Positions 23,291-34,637 are shown, counted from the first letter of the stretch. The stretch is DNA of 64,000 bases from Saccharina japonica (GCA_008828725.1 MEHQ01002593.1:1-64000); one strand, 5' to 3'. Program-made: numbers and translations. The notes: generated from the letters alone by a model not told the origin.

Positions 23291-23529
23291 ATAATGTCAA
23301 GATACAGCGTGGTTATTGTGTACAGTTGTATGGCTCAGCAGGACAAAGTTGATACGACATGGTACGACGGTAATGGTGATGATGCTACAGCGTGTCTATT
23401 ACGTAAACTGTATGTTACAGTTACGGGCTTACATTATTTGGTAAAGGAGGGCGAGGTTGATACGGCATGGTGTGGCACGTTGTTATTCAAAGTAACATTA
23501 TTATGAATACGTCAGCTGTGAGTTCGACT

Positions 23530-24640
23530 GATTGAATAGTTTATTCAATACCTATTGTAAGCTGCGTAGAACGTTGGTCCTACGAGTATGTGGCAGTTGG
23601 TGAAAATACGTGTATAAAGTTGCAGGCTGCTGCTCGAAGAGTGCTCGAGAGCTTTTCTTAGACGTAAATTTGAGCCTGTTTCGCGATATCTCCCGACGAA
23701 CACCACCTGACAGCCCGCAACTCTCCCATCGTGCTCGCCGACCCCTGCTCTGCCTACGCTGCCACGGGCGGCATCGACCGTGTCCCACACGAGGCTCCTG
23801 GGGGTACTTTGCTTGGAGGATGTCTTGCCTCTTTGTCACAGGCTCGCCATACGATCTTATGCAGTACTTTTCCTGACAGTCCCGTCCGGGAGGATCCCCT
23901 GTTCTGGACCTTGCGAGATCCACAACAATATCTACCGCATGCGTCGCTCAGGAGGTTGTCGGGACTTTTTCTCGCGAGGCGGTGTACGTCTTCAGACAAT
24001 TTATCGCTTAACGTGCCAGCCGGCCAGGTTTCTACCGGGCAGGGCCTCGCGCGCGCTCGTGTGGCGTGAAAATGCGGGCGGTGGACGCTGCAGTAACGTT
24101 CACCGATAATAAGGTAATGGAGAGCCCACAAACATCATACGTATGCCTTTTTGTTTACACGCAACACGCTTAATCAAATATTCCGTTATTTGTTTATGTC
24201 GACGACAAACCCGGATTTTTATCAGACTAGTACTACTACTGCTGATATACAAGTACATACGTACGTACCAGTACCACAGCAGAAACAGAGTATGATATCA
24301 TAGATACGGTGACCTGTGCATCGTGGGTTCAGACTTGCGGCGTGGTATAATAGTATGATACTTGTGTTTGTTGTTTCTGTTTGTATCATATCATACGATG
24401 CTTTGACCGTGCGATCCTCAAACGAATTAACGCTGCATGCGTTCCGCAGGAGCATGTCGCGACATTTTCTCGCGAGGCGGTCAACGCCGGTCGAGTCGTC
24501 CGCCACCGTTCCCACTGATCTGCTTTGAATAAGGCAGGGTCTCGTGTGCGCTTGTATCGTAAACATGCGAGCGATGGACGTTCCACCTTTCACCAATAAT
24601 ATTATTGTGATGGTCGAGAGCTAGAGTGGTTCCGAATTAT
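23530..24640 (-). repeat. two diverged inverted units of the 570-bp repeat
   Basis: Reverse complement of parts of 59062-60330: the segment around CTCGCCGACCCCTGCTCTGCC matches 60120-60190 inverted, and TTTCTCGCGAGGCGG occurs in both units here (about 23970 and 24470). Similarity between the two units is clearest at 23940-24120 versus 24430-24610. No coding function is inferred. Confidence 0.65.
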
Positions 24641-25220
24641 GTACTGGTATACGTATATTGTGTTAGTATCGCAATCGAATGAGTAACATTCGCGTTGCTA
24701 GTCTCCGGTCTTACTAAAAAATAGAGTGTTGAGAAAGGGCCATATAGTATCGAGCAAGTTTTGTCCAGTGTTAGTATCGCAATCGAATGAGTATCATTCG
24801 CGTTGCTACAGTATACAGTAGACAGTAGTCCCTAGTCCTGAAAAAAAAATGCAAGTCTTTGTCCGGCGTTTTTCCCGCGGGCTCAGGGATAGTTCCTCGT
24901 TGTCTTCAATGTTGCACAGATGCTCCGAGTACTTTGGAGTAAAGTAAGGAGCGTTATTGGAGATAAAATACTTCAGGTACTTCGTGTACTCACAAAGTAT
25001 TTCGGGGTTCAATACTCCGGGATATACTGCTCGCACTCGGAGTATTTCGGGTATCAACACTCTCGATATACTGCTTTTACTCGGAGTATTTCGGGGTCCG
25101 ATACTGCAGGTACTCCTTGTACTCCAAGTATTTAAGGCTTCAGTACTGCTTATACTCCAAGTACTCCGAGTATTCAGGCCGCCAGTACTCTCATACGACG
25201 ATATACTCGGGGTACGAAAT

Positions 25221-26003
25221 TAGAGATGGCTCCCGGATTAAAAAATTGGAACCGGGACCAGTGCCGCCTTCGGTGGGATTTGACCAGTACCACCGTCCCG
25301 GGTACCCGCGGTACTGGGTATCCCGGGTACCCGGGGTTACGTGTACATTTTTCTCCACTCTTGTGTTTGAGCGGCGTGAACGGTCCTCAGGCGGGGTGGT
25401 GAGGCGTGGTGAGGCGGAAGGTGGGAGGACAAGCCTTCATGTCGTCTCTCTCGATAAATAAAAATGCGAAAGAACCCGGGTACCCTGGTACCCGGAAACC
25501 CGAGTAGCCGGGATACGCAGTACCGCGGGTAATAAAAATGAAAACCGGACGGTAACGGTACCGACGGTTCCGGGAACCCGCCTCCGACCGGGTACCCTGG
25601 TACCCGGAAACCCGAGTAGCCGGGATACGCAGTACCGCGGGTAATAAAAATGAAAACCGGACGGTGACGGTACCGACGGTTCCGGGTACCCGCCTCCGGG
25701 TACCCAGTTCACACGAATCCGGGAGCCATCTCTATTCCGCTGGTAGCTGGTAGGGGTCTGGTGTGTGTATGGCGTGTTGTGTGAAGGTAGGTAGGGATTG
25801 CTGTGCGTTGTGCCCTGTGCGCTGTCTATCGGGGGCTTCGTGGGGCGTAACTAATAACGGGTACCTGGGTACCCGGGAACCCGGGTACCCGGGATACCCA
25901 CTACCGCGGGTAATAAAAATGGAACCGGGACGGTACCGGTACCGACGGTTCCGTGTACCCGCCTCCGGGTACCCGGTTCCCACGAATCCGAGAGCCATCT
26001 CTG
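25221..26003. mobile_element. hAT-like element (AGAGATGG family), copy 2
   Basis: 783 bp with exact 8-bp TSD TACGAAAT (25213-25220 and 26004-26011). Left tip TAGAGATGGCTCCCGG; the right tip carries one change (CCGAGAGCC). It is longer than copy 1 because of an internal duplication that repeats GGGATACGCAGTACCGCGGG. Confidence 0.87.
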
Positions 26004-26330
26004 TACGAAATGCACTCGATACTCGGAGTACACTGCACAATCGGACTGCATAGGACGGTGCTTTCGTTTTTGAGATCGAAAAATACAAAGTATGTTCGCA
26101 GTCGTTGGTGTTGATTGAACGCGCTGAGGTTGGTCGGTAAACAAGATCCGGAAGTTGGCGAGCATCCAACTCGCGAGTACCACTAGGTCCGAAAAAGATC
26201 GCTCGCCCCGGCAATGAGGGCCTAGGGAGACACGAGCCACGGCAGATGGGGGCCGCTCGCGATGGGAATTAGGCACCACTGCCTTCACGAGCTAGAGCCC
26301 GGCGTTGGGGTACACCACTTCCCTCAGGCA

Positions 26331-26381
<51 letters not shown>

Positions 26382-26390
26382 GCTGCTGTT
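26331..26390. repeat. CTG microsatellite, about 20 units
   Basis: GCTG runs broken once by CTACTG near the end. The homologous tract in copy 1 (about 8898-8932) is only about half as long, so it has changed length since the duplication. Confidence 0.9.
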
Positions 26391-26650
26391 GTTGGTGTTG
26401 ACCATGGCCGAACTAGAAACGACGAGAACTCCAAGGGACAATGGCACAAACACTGCGAACGGCAAATGCATACCGATACGGAGTCACCGTTGACGTTGCG
26501 AGCTCAGCTACTGCTGCTGCTGCTGTTGTTGGTGTTTACCATGGCCGAAATATAAACGACGACAAGTCCAAGGGACAATAGCACAAACACTGCGAACGGC
26601 AAATGCATACCGATACAGAGTCACCGTTGATGTTGCGAGCTCGCGAGGCG
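26388..26650. repeat. 137-bp tandem duplication
   Basis: GTTGTTGGTGTTGACCATGG at 26388 and GTTGTTGGTGTTTACCATGG at 26525 begin two copies that share CACAAACACTGCGAACGGCA and ACCGTTGA. Copy 1 of the block has a single, shorter version (8925-9015). Confidence 0.85.
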
Positions 26651-27399
26651 TGATGGTGGGGCGTGGCATGTACTCATACACATGGTGGTGAGGCGTCGTG
26701 GCTTGCTTTCATGACATGATCCGCAAAATCTACACCCATCAGGATCCCCCCCCCCACCCCTGTTCAAACAATATTAACCATGGATGTGGAACTTCCAGAG
26801 GTCGGCCATTTTTGAGCAGGGTCTGCTGTAGGGGTTGAGGGAGGGGCCGAGGGCTGACGAATCGCTGTTGGTGTTCGCATGTTCTTAGGCACGGGTCTAG
26901 GACTTAGACAGGCTTACACTCAGTGCCTATCCGTGTTCAATTATCTACGAGCTACCTCGAGAAATCACGGAAGCGGTGCACACGCCGATCGATCGATCGG
27001 AGGCTGCAAGCGTGCGTGTTTGCTCATGTTGCTCAGCGTGCGTACTGCTGCGCTCGGCGTGTCGCACATACCCCTCCTCTGATGCCGATACTCGGCCGAG
27101 ACCCATGGTGCGTGCTTGGCTGGAGAGGCGTGCAAAAACTGTCGCGACGCCGCTGCTGTACGCCCAGAACGAGCTTTGAGGGTCGAGCGGACAAGGGGGT
27201 ACCCGTGGTGTGTTTTGAGGGGTCACGTCTCTGTCACGCTTATTAACTTGATTTCGGGGGTAATTTTTCTGTCACGCTGAGTAACTTGAAAACTGGGTCA
27301 ACTTTTGTCACGCCTATTATCTTGAAAATCGGTCTTCACTTTTGGGATTATGATTGTTGAGTTTCCTGTCCAAATTAGACCGGAGAACTCGTACTCGTA

Positions 27400-27870
27400 T
27401 TGCATTGATAACTATCCCGTGATCTACACGCAAGATCCAAGATCCTGTTTTCATGTTGACGATGATGGAGGTTACTGCATATTTACCGCTGATACACGTA
27501 CGGATGCTTGTTTATTGTTTACTGCTGACATACACGTACGTAAGTACCAGTATGCCACAGTACCACAGGGTAACATTCACACAAGGAAATAAGAAATTCG
27601 GGAGACGTTATTTTGAAGTTAGTGTAATACGCACCCTCTCCTCTCAAATAAATAAGAAACCCAGCCTCCGGCAGATTGAATGTTTCGCATTATGAGTATG
27701 TGCCCCGCGATACTGTGCACCCCCCTGGCAGTACAGTGACGCTTTTATTCGCTCAGCCAGCTTACCTATTCATCTACCTCCATGCTTCTCTTCGCCGTTA
27801 CGGGCATTGCGCGAAGCCGCAGGTGGGCGTCAGCCCACCGAGGCGAGTCTCCCTTTGTATTACTGTATAA
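27400..27870 (-). repeat. inverted relative of 58700-59060
   Basis: Reverse-complement similarity to the segment left of the 570-bp tandem repeat: 27590-27680 (AAATAAGAAACCCAGCCTCCG) matches 58915-58990, and 27790-27850 (around GGGCATTGCGCGAAGCCGC) matches 58730-58810. It includes one GTCA-loop hairpin. Confidence 0.6.
27822..27839 (+). other. GTCA-loop hairpin, 7-bp stem (GGTGGGC)
   Basis: GGTGGGC-GTCA-GCCCACC. It is the counterpart of 58752-58769, where the same position in an inverted relative has the stem GGCGGGC/GCCCGCC. The change in one arm is matched in the other, so pairing is kept. Confidence 0.78.
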
Positions 27871-27979
27871 TTCGTGATGTACGAGGTACCGTGGTATTTT
27901 GTACAGCAGCGACATGATACAGCAGAGATAAGGTATTGCACATCCCACAAAACAAAAAATTGATTGTTTCGAGAGGATA

Positions 27980-28540
27980 ATTGATTCGGGATACACTGGA
28001 ACTCCCGGGGGGAAAAAAAGAAAGAAGCTCGCTCGTGGCACCGCGCGGCGCGCTCGACGCCCCTCTCTCCACCAGCCCGGCAACGACTCCGCCTGGACGA
28101 GGGCAGCGCCCCCCCCCCCAAACCCTGTCTCCTTCGTTGCCCGGCTTGTGTCGGGCACGCCGATCGGCGCCCGTTCTTCCTCTCGATCGGTGCCGCCGCG
28201 AGGGTACCCAAACGTTTCACGGCAAACGTTCGACGTACGGGAATATATTACCCGATCATATCTTCGTTTTTGCGCCGGAGTCGCCCGTATATACCAAACT
28301 TACACAGACACCCCACACACGAAAAAACAGTAGCCGAAGGAAGGCAGGGGCGCCCGTCGTGCCCGGAAAAGCGCGGGCCGTTGCGCAGCCAGAGGGTCGG
28401 CTTCGCCCCGTACGCATCCCAGAACACGCGCCCTCGACGGCATCCGGGGCCGAGATGGAGCAGCGCGCTCCCCGTACAGCCCACAGTAGACGTTCTTCCA
28501 CACTGCTTCCAAGTGAAACCCTGCGACGCTGACACCCTCG
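27980..28540. other. GC-rich unassigned stretch
   Basis: Open frames on both strands (for example 27981-28532 plus) reflect high GC content. No recognisable motifs or splice pairs. Nothing further seen. Confidence 0.35.
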
Positions 28541-28552
28541 TACTACTACAAT

Positions 28553-28677
28553 ATGTATTACTACTCCTACTATTACTGCTACACCTTCTACTCCTACTGC
28601 TACTACTACTGCTACCACCACCATCGCTGCCACTACTGCCAGTACTACTGCTACTACTACTACTACTACTACTACTG

Positions 28678-28737
<60 letters not shown>

Positions 28738-28760
28738 GACTACTACTACTGTACAGCTGT
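28553..28760. repeat. TAC/ACT microsatellite with variants
   Basis: About 200 bp of TAC triplets with TGC, CAC and GAC variants, purest at 28635-28725. The poly-Tyr, poly-Thr and poly-Leu frames over it are artefacts. Confidence 0.92.
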
Positions 28761-28785
28761 CTGTCTTACATAGATAAGCGGTCTC

Positions 28786-29070
28786 CCCGGTAGTCTAGTG
28801 GTCAGCATAACAAGCTACTATCAATAGCATTGGTACCCGACTTCAAATACCACCGTGGTGACATTTTGACTATATTTGCCAAAAATATAAGGAACCACGT
28901 GCTTAGAGTACATTCGTGGCGTGGGTAGGCGTAATCCGATGCGAGTCGACGAGGGAAAAAAGTTCTGAATTCTTCGAGCGATAGACATGCAAGGCATGTA
29001 CCGTAGTAGAGAGAGTGGAGAAGAGCCTACACATTGACTCTGGATTTGAGCTGTCTGGTTTTGTTTAATC
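28786..29070 (+). mobile_element. tRNA-derived SINE, copy 2
   Basis: The head TCCCCGGTAGTCTAGTGGTC reads like the start of a tRNA-Asp/Glu with its A box (TAGTCTAGTGG). The T-arm is decayed. The body matches 12801-13085 (GCGTGGGTAGGCG, GATGCGAGTCGA, GTAGTAGAGAGAGTGGAGAAG against GTAGTGGAGAGGAGGAAGAAG). This is not a working tRNA gene: the anticodon arm and T-arm do not pair well. Confidence 0.75.
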
Positions 29071-29636
29071 AAAAATCGATGAAACAAGCCCTACAAACAA
29101 AACGCGAAGAACGAACGGGCCAGCGAGAAGCGAGATGACGCACCGTAGTTACGAACGCCCCGTAGATTGGACAGCCAGAAGACAGAGAGTAGACTATGCA
29201 CGAACAACATGCTGCTGGTGCCAGTCGACGCGGTGTTTAACGCCCCAGCAGAACCGTGGCCCGTGGGGCGGTCTCAGTCAAATGGCGTGCTGCTGTACAT
29301 GCAAAAACGTCTCGTTTAGCAAGCGATGAAACCTGTTGCACAGCACGCGTAGTTTATCCAGCGCAGACCTCGCGCTTCAGACTACGGGTGCCATTGCAGC
29401 AGCAGAGTATGATCGGCTTTGCCATGTGGGCACACTCTCCTCGCTTTTCACGGCAATTTTTTCAGAGCTGGGCGTTACCTTTACCGCCGCTGGGTGGTGC
29501 ATTATGACTGGTGCTCCACCTAGACCGTTGGCTCGTTTTCGCTTCTGTGCTTCGGTTTTGTTTTTCGGGCGTATCCTGCGTTCGTATTCCATCTTCATTT
29601 TTCAAACTAAACCCAAACACTTTCCGGTTGTTCCCA
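29071..29636. other. unassigned
   Basis: No repeat or protein family recognised in these 560 bp. Confidence 0.35.
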
Positions 29637-29860
29637 CCAGTATACCGTCGCAGTCCCACAAACACCGGTTCCCCATAGTGATTTCGACCGGTACCGAGCC
29701 ACCAGTATGTCATCGCAGTCCCACCACCACAGGTTCCGCATAGTGATTTCGAGCGGTAGCTCCCCACCAGTATGCCATCGCAGACGCACCACCACAGGTT
29801 CGGCATAGTGATTTCGAACGGTAGCTCGCCACCAGTACGCCATCGCAGCCCCACCAGCTG
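29637..29860. repeat. 66-bp minisatellite, about 3.4 copies
   Basis: CCAGTAT.CCATCGCAG-type starts at 29637, 29701, 29767 and 29833, each followed by CATAGTGATTTCGA. The period is 66 for the last three copies. Being a multiple of three, it yields a 22-residue repeat on the minus strand that is probably not a protein. Confidence 0.88.
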
Positions 29861-29869
29861 TGCGCTGTG

Positions 29870-30212
29870 GGATTTTTTTTAATTGCGGCGCTTACCGAAA
29901 AACAAAAAAAAAGGGAAAAAACTCGACTTTTTTTCCCGGCGTTTTTGACGCGGGTGGCTGTAGCTTTTAAGATTTTCGCGTTTTTTCCCCCTTGAGGCGC
30001 CCTCAGTAACGCCGCCACCACGAGCGCTATAGTCGGATACCCAGCGAGTTAGTAACCGCATTCAAATGAAAACATGGAGAGCTATCCATAATATAAATTA
30101 ACTCCGCTCAACTCATCGGGGTTAATGAGATATCAAGCAAAGGGCGCAAGGACTCTTCTCCGTGGCTGCTGAAAGCAACACAATACGTGCATCGTACAAA
30201 AACTAGATAGAT
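29870..30212 (+). repeat. satellite array 1, leftmost partial unit
   Basis: Matches the part of the ~970-bp unit from GCGGCGCTTA through GACGCGGGTGGCTGTAGC to CATCGTACAAAAACTA. It is interrupted at about 30213 by a 1.5-kb insertion and resumes at 31701. Confidence 0.85.
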
Positions 30213-31700
30213 ATGTATACAATGAATGGCGTTGCCTCTCGTGATTTTGGAAATCACCGAAGTCTCTCCTATCGTCTGGGCTTCAGACCGGAATGGAAAC
30301 GCGTCAGCTCTTGGCGCCTCACCCGCGCTTTCTCGTCCGTTCTCTCGCCGGTCGCCTTCTCCGGCCTCCGACGGGCCTGTTCCCGCTCGCGCTCTCTCGA
30401 GGTCGCGCGTCGCCGCCGAGCGCGTCGGCCTTCAATCCGTAGGCTCTTTCGAGACGGCGGAACATCGACACTTTTTCTTCGAGGCAGGAAGGCTTTTTGC
30501 GGGGCGTCGAGGTTGTTTCTTCGAGACAGCAAGACCATTTTGTGGTTGTTTCTTGGAGATACTCGTACTCATAGCGAGGTTCTACGTACGTATATTTTAC
30601 CTGTATTTGTTCCAGGATCTTGTGCTTTTCTTTCGGTCGCGAGCTTCGATAGCTCGGTCTCGCAAATACGACTACCTACTCCCAACTACCTCCCTGAGGG
30701 AGCTTTAGTCCCTTACACCCTTTCGGCCTTGGTTCGTCTGGATACGAGTACGATACTACAGCAGTAAGCACGGCAGTCTTTGTACAGTCAGTACTACCGT
30801 AGAACAGTAGTAGTGCAATAATGCGACAACAAAAACTTTAGCCGATTTTTTCTCGGGTGGATTCATACTGCCTTGGTACTGCTGCTGTAGCTCCCTTTTC
30901 AGGGTAAAATGTGAGTTTGTACGTAGAACAACAGCGTAGTACCAGGTACAAAGTACTGCTGTTTTGTACGTACGAAGTAGCGAGCAGCTGGTCTGTAGCA
31001 CTGCTGCTGCTGCAGTAGTACGTACTGCTGTACAGCAGTACTACTGTGGTTGTACTTGTGTATAGTGCTGTAGATACGTGTAGTCTGCTCCGACACGAGA
31101 GTCAGAGAAGGATTGAGACCCCCTCCCCGTTGCCGCCAGCTTTGAAATATCTCGACTATATCCACGCGCAACCGCTTGCTCGGCACGAAGTGTTTTCGCC
31201 GCACGACCAAAAATGAGCCCGACACCGGGACCGCGACTGGTGCATTTTTGACAGAAACTGAGAAATGAAGTTGCGAACTGAGTATCAACACAGTTAGCGT
31301 TTCCTTCTTCCTGCGACACTTGGCACTGCCTTGACTCTGTACGTATGTGTCAAATATCAAAACACGAGCGATCGCCATCACATTGTTGTCGTAAATCTCA
31401 CAAACTATCCTGAAAACTGAGACTATCCACCGAACACCGAAAGCGACTGATCACATTTCTGAGACTGACTACTGTTGAGACTGAGAAATGAGGTTGCGAA
31501 CTGAATATTTTAACACGCATCATTCCCTTCTTCCTGCAACACTTGGCATTGCCTTGATTCAGCACGTCAGATATCGAAACACGACCGAACGCCATCACAT
31601 TGTCGTAAATATTAAGGATGGTAAGAAATAACTGATGTGCCAGGGAAATTGCCCTATCCGAAGCATGGGTGCCGGTGAATGCCGGCACCCATGCGGAGCC
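30213..31700. mobile_element. 1.5-kb insertion in satellite array 1
   Basis: Other units read straight from CATCGTACAAAAACTATATA into ATCTGGCAG, whereas here 1.5 kb intervenes. It holds a GC-rich part (30300-30560), an internal duplication (about 31245-31395 and 31480-31612, both with ACTGAGAAATGA and TTCCTTCTTCCTGC), and a perfect 13-bp hairpin (31663-31694) near the right end. A hairpin close to one end with no TSD recalls Helitrons, but a CTRR end is not evident. Class unknown. Confidence 0.55.
31663..31694. other. 13-bp perfect hairpin near insertion end
   Basis: GCATGGGTGCCGG (31663-31675) pairs with CCGGCACCCATGC (31682-31694), with a 6-nt loop TGAATG. It lies about 6 bp before the junction with satellite sequence. 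Confidence 0.8.
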
Positions 31701-31829
31701 CTTGATAATTAATAGATCTGGCAGTGTCCGCAGTGTCCCCGATGCCGAGCTATGAACTCATAGAACAAGTTTATATATTCCCCTTGCTTCCCAGGTGCCT
31801 ATTTTCTACGTGTCATTCGACGCTCGTTC
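31701..31829 (+). repeat. satellite array 1, unit fragment before LTR element
   Basis: Reads ATCTGGCAGTGTCCGCAGTG to CGACGCTCGTTCGGTC as in the units at 37415 and 38395. It is broken at GGTC (31830-31833) by LTR element A and continues at 36565, so one unit is split by the retrotransposon. Confidence 0.88.
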
Positions 31830-31833
31830 GGTC

Positions 31834-32128
31834 TTTGGGAGGTAACCGGATGGACCACGCTCAACTCAGGGCTAGCACTGCTGTACCACCTGAATGAGAT
31901 GACCACCATCGCCGACATAAGTTAAAAGATGTGAATTGCATTATACTCTGAAGAAAGAACACCCCAAATCTGGGCAGGGCCCAGTAAGAGAGTCCCGAGA
32001 GAGAAGAAAAGACAAGACACACAAAGTAAGACTGACTGCTGTGGGCGATGATCTACAGCAGCAAGTAGACATATCCACTATTAATAGGAAACCCGGGGAT
32101 GTGGCCCGGATGTCCCCGGACAACCACA
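31834..32128 (-). repeat. 3' LTR of element A
   Basis: 295 bp, similar to 36277-36564 and to both LTRs of element B. Contains TATAC..TGAAGAA and a conserved GGGGATGTGGCCCGGATGTC near its start (minus sense). It has six extra bases (TATTAA type) around 32080 relative to its partner, one of several differences showing an old insertion. Confidence 0.85.
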
Positions 32129-33101
32129 GCCCTCCCCCAGAGCAAACCCACAGGCCCAAAGGGACTTGGGGAAAACGGCAGAAAAAGGAGACAGGGACAG
32201 CCGGCGGTCATGCACGGAAAGAAACCACAACTCAAAGGGAGGCGGAAGAAATCATGATTAACGTCATCCTACGTGTCAATAAATTCCTACCGGTGACATA
32301 CATCCATCCGTGATAAAACACTGCGGAACCAAACTTGTTTTTGTTGAACTCAGACAAATGTCACATCAAACTTTGGATGACAAAAAATTTCATTTTTACT
32401 TGACAACCTACATACCAATATGTAACGACGACATCTCATCTCTCACAACCGCCACAGTGTACAATTGCAGTTAGAATTTCCAGGAAGTGCCACTTCACAA
32501 ACAAACACACACAGTCATGGAACAACTTACAGAACAGAAGTGACCCACCAGCTTCTTCCTGTTGTCGCCTAAAGCCATCAGTCAGGCGCAGCTAGTAGAG
32601 GGCCCGAGCTAGGAGGTACACATTCAGATTCTAGACAAACGAACACGACCACCGGCAAATCTGCAGTTGATTCACCAACAACCTCTCTCCCAGCGCACGA
32701 ACCGTTCGCACCATCGAAAAACACTCCTTCCTTTACCCCACCATGCCCAGTGTCGCCATACGCTTTGCCCTCAAGATTTCTTCCGTTCGCACCGCTCGCT
32801 GATCCAACGCGAATTTGAATAACATGATTTTCGAGCCCGACCTTGGGCGATTGCATAACAACTCCCGGTTCAGTAGCTGCCAATGATTTTGAAGGAACGG
32901 CATCCTTTCGAGGGTTCGTCTGTAACGAATCGAAGTCTGCAACCACAGACGTATCCATAATAATCTCCGATTTCTCCCATACCTTCACATCCATTGAGAT
33001 ATATTCAGAAACAGACACCAGATCAGCAGACGAAACGACGACAGGTATGTCCACAATAATCTCAGACTTCTCACATGCATCCACATCCTCCGTTGCCGTC
33101 T

Positions 33102-33290
33102 TTTTTTTTTTTTTATCCTCCGGCGGATGGGTAAAAATAAAGCTTACGCCCTCCACACTTCCACGTTAAACTTCGTGTCGTGTGTCAATTCACTCCATGC
33201 CCCCTCGGAAGTATCAGCCCTTGCTGTCTACTACTCCGGAGACTTGAGCATGTTGACCCGACCTGACCCCCGAGAGGGGCAGGTGCGGTG
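33102..33290 (-). mobile_element. 189-bp poly(A) retroposon inside gag of element A
   Basis: Bounded by a perfect 10-bp TSD GTTGCCGTCT (33092-33101 and 33291-33300). It ends in a 14-bp A-run (T-run on the plus strand). Minus-sense landmarks are GGTCGGGTCAACATGCTC, GAGGGGGCATGGAGTGAATT and GCTTTATTTTTACCCATCCG. The same sequence recurs in plus orientation at 57712-57873. TSD plus poly(A) mark target-primed reverse transcription. It lacks a visible Pol III box, so it may be a SINE or a retroposed copy of a small RNA. Confidence 0.85.
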
Positions 33291-34637
33291 GTTGCCGTCT
33301 CCTCGGGAACATACACGAGTTCGGCAGAAGGAACGATGACAGGTATGTCTACAATCGTCGTATCCTCCACACACATCCACACCCTCAGTTACCGTCTCCT
33401 CAGGAACAGTCACCATTTCAGCAGAAGGAACGACGACAGGTATATCAACAACAATAACCTCATAATCCTCACATACATCCACATCATTCGTCGTTGCGGA
33501 CTCCTCAGAAGAAGAAACAGGTTGATTATACACCGCGTTGACAATTGTAGTAACAACCGTACACAGTCCCGCATCACTATTGGCAGGATGCAACATAGTA
33601 CCACCACCTGAAGTACGATCAACTAATGTACCACCCGAAACATGAGAAGAAACCGACCCACGAAAACCATTAGCGGTTTCAGCCGAAGGACGATGACGTG
33701 AACGTCGACGAAAATCCTGATGTTTAAAACGTTCAACCGGTGGACTCGCCGATCCGGGAAATCCATTGTGTACAGATGGAGGGTTGATAAAACGTCGACA
33801 AGAAAAAATCGCGCCTCCAACCCCTTGCACTCCTCGGCTGGCCTGACGTTGAGTTGCAAAAGGAACTTGCCTGGTATCCTTGACACTCAGAATAAGAGTA
33901 TTCATTCGTAGACATAGACGCCTGCGCAGCAAGAAGGTGTTGCGTCCTCGGCCAAGCCTCCGCTTCACGTTTCACCACGAAGAATAACTCCATAGGTCGA
34001 GTGTACAACTCATCGTTTACTATCAGCCGAGAAGTACATGCGTGCCGGAACATGTAGGGTGATATCGCATCCAAGAATATACGGGTAAACAGTTGAGCCG
34101 GAGCAGGCTTCCACGATCCATTGACATCACCCCCAACCATGAAAAAATCGGCCACTCCCTTTTCGTCAACAAACTTGCACATAGCGTCGAAAAGAGACCG
34201 AACGAACCGAGTCATGTCAGCAGCATTATTCGCAGCAGCAACCGAACGAGCAGCAGAGCAACGCAACTCTTCTATGGCGATACCATCATGTTCGCGCTTA
34301 GGATACGCAACCGTATGCAGGCAATCCATTAGCTCGTCATCGGAAATACTAGCATATCGACCTGCATATTCGGCCTGGAGGCATGTCCTTTGTAATACAA
34401 AGGACGGAATCAGTTCTCGAAGGGAACAATTGCGCATGTCTTCCACCTCAGCCAAGGAATCGAGAAATGACCGGATGTCATCCACTTGACCTCCAAGAAG
34501 CTTGGGGAGTTTCCTGTCACAAGGAGAATGAGCACGTCTTAAGGCTGTCGCAAACGCGTCGTAGTCGAACTCCATGTTTTGGAAGTTACGTTTTGAAAAG
34601 GCACCAACTCCACCGATATCACGACGTGAATCTTCAT

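Larger units (their letters stand above)
24659..27390. repeat. large duplicated block, copy 2
   Basis: Partner of 6526-9550. It lacks the TAGGGTTGC insertion but has a local duplication of about 100 bp inside the AGAGATGG element (around 25470-25690), a longer CTG tract and a duplicated 137-bp segment after it. The hAT-like element sits at the same site with the same TSD in both copies. Confidence 0.85.

Noticed and set aside
28270..28773. 167-codon frame ending in poly-Leu and poly-Tyr
   Set aside because: Driven by the TAC/ACT microsatellite and GC-rich sequence; no motif or conserved start.
28791..28867. tRNA-Asp or tRNA-Glu gene
   Set aside because: Only the 5' half matches; the anticodon and T arms do not pair and a SINE body follows.
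30213..30767. 184-codon plus-strand frame in the satellite insertion
   Set aside because: Arg/Ser-rich and without recognisable domains; overlapping frames of similar length lie on both strands.
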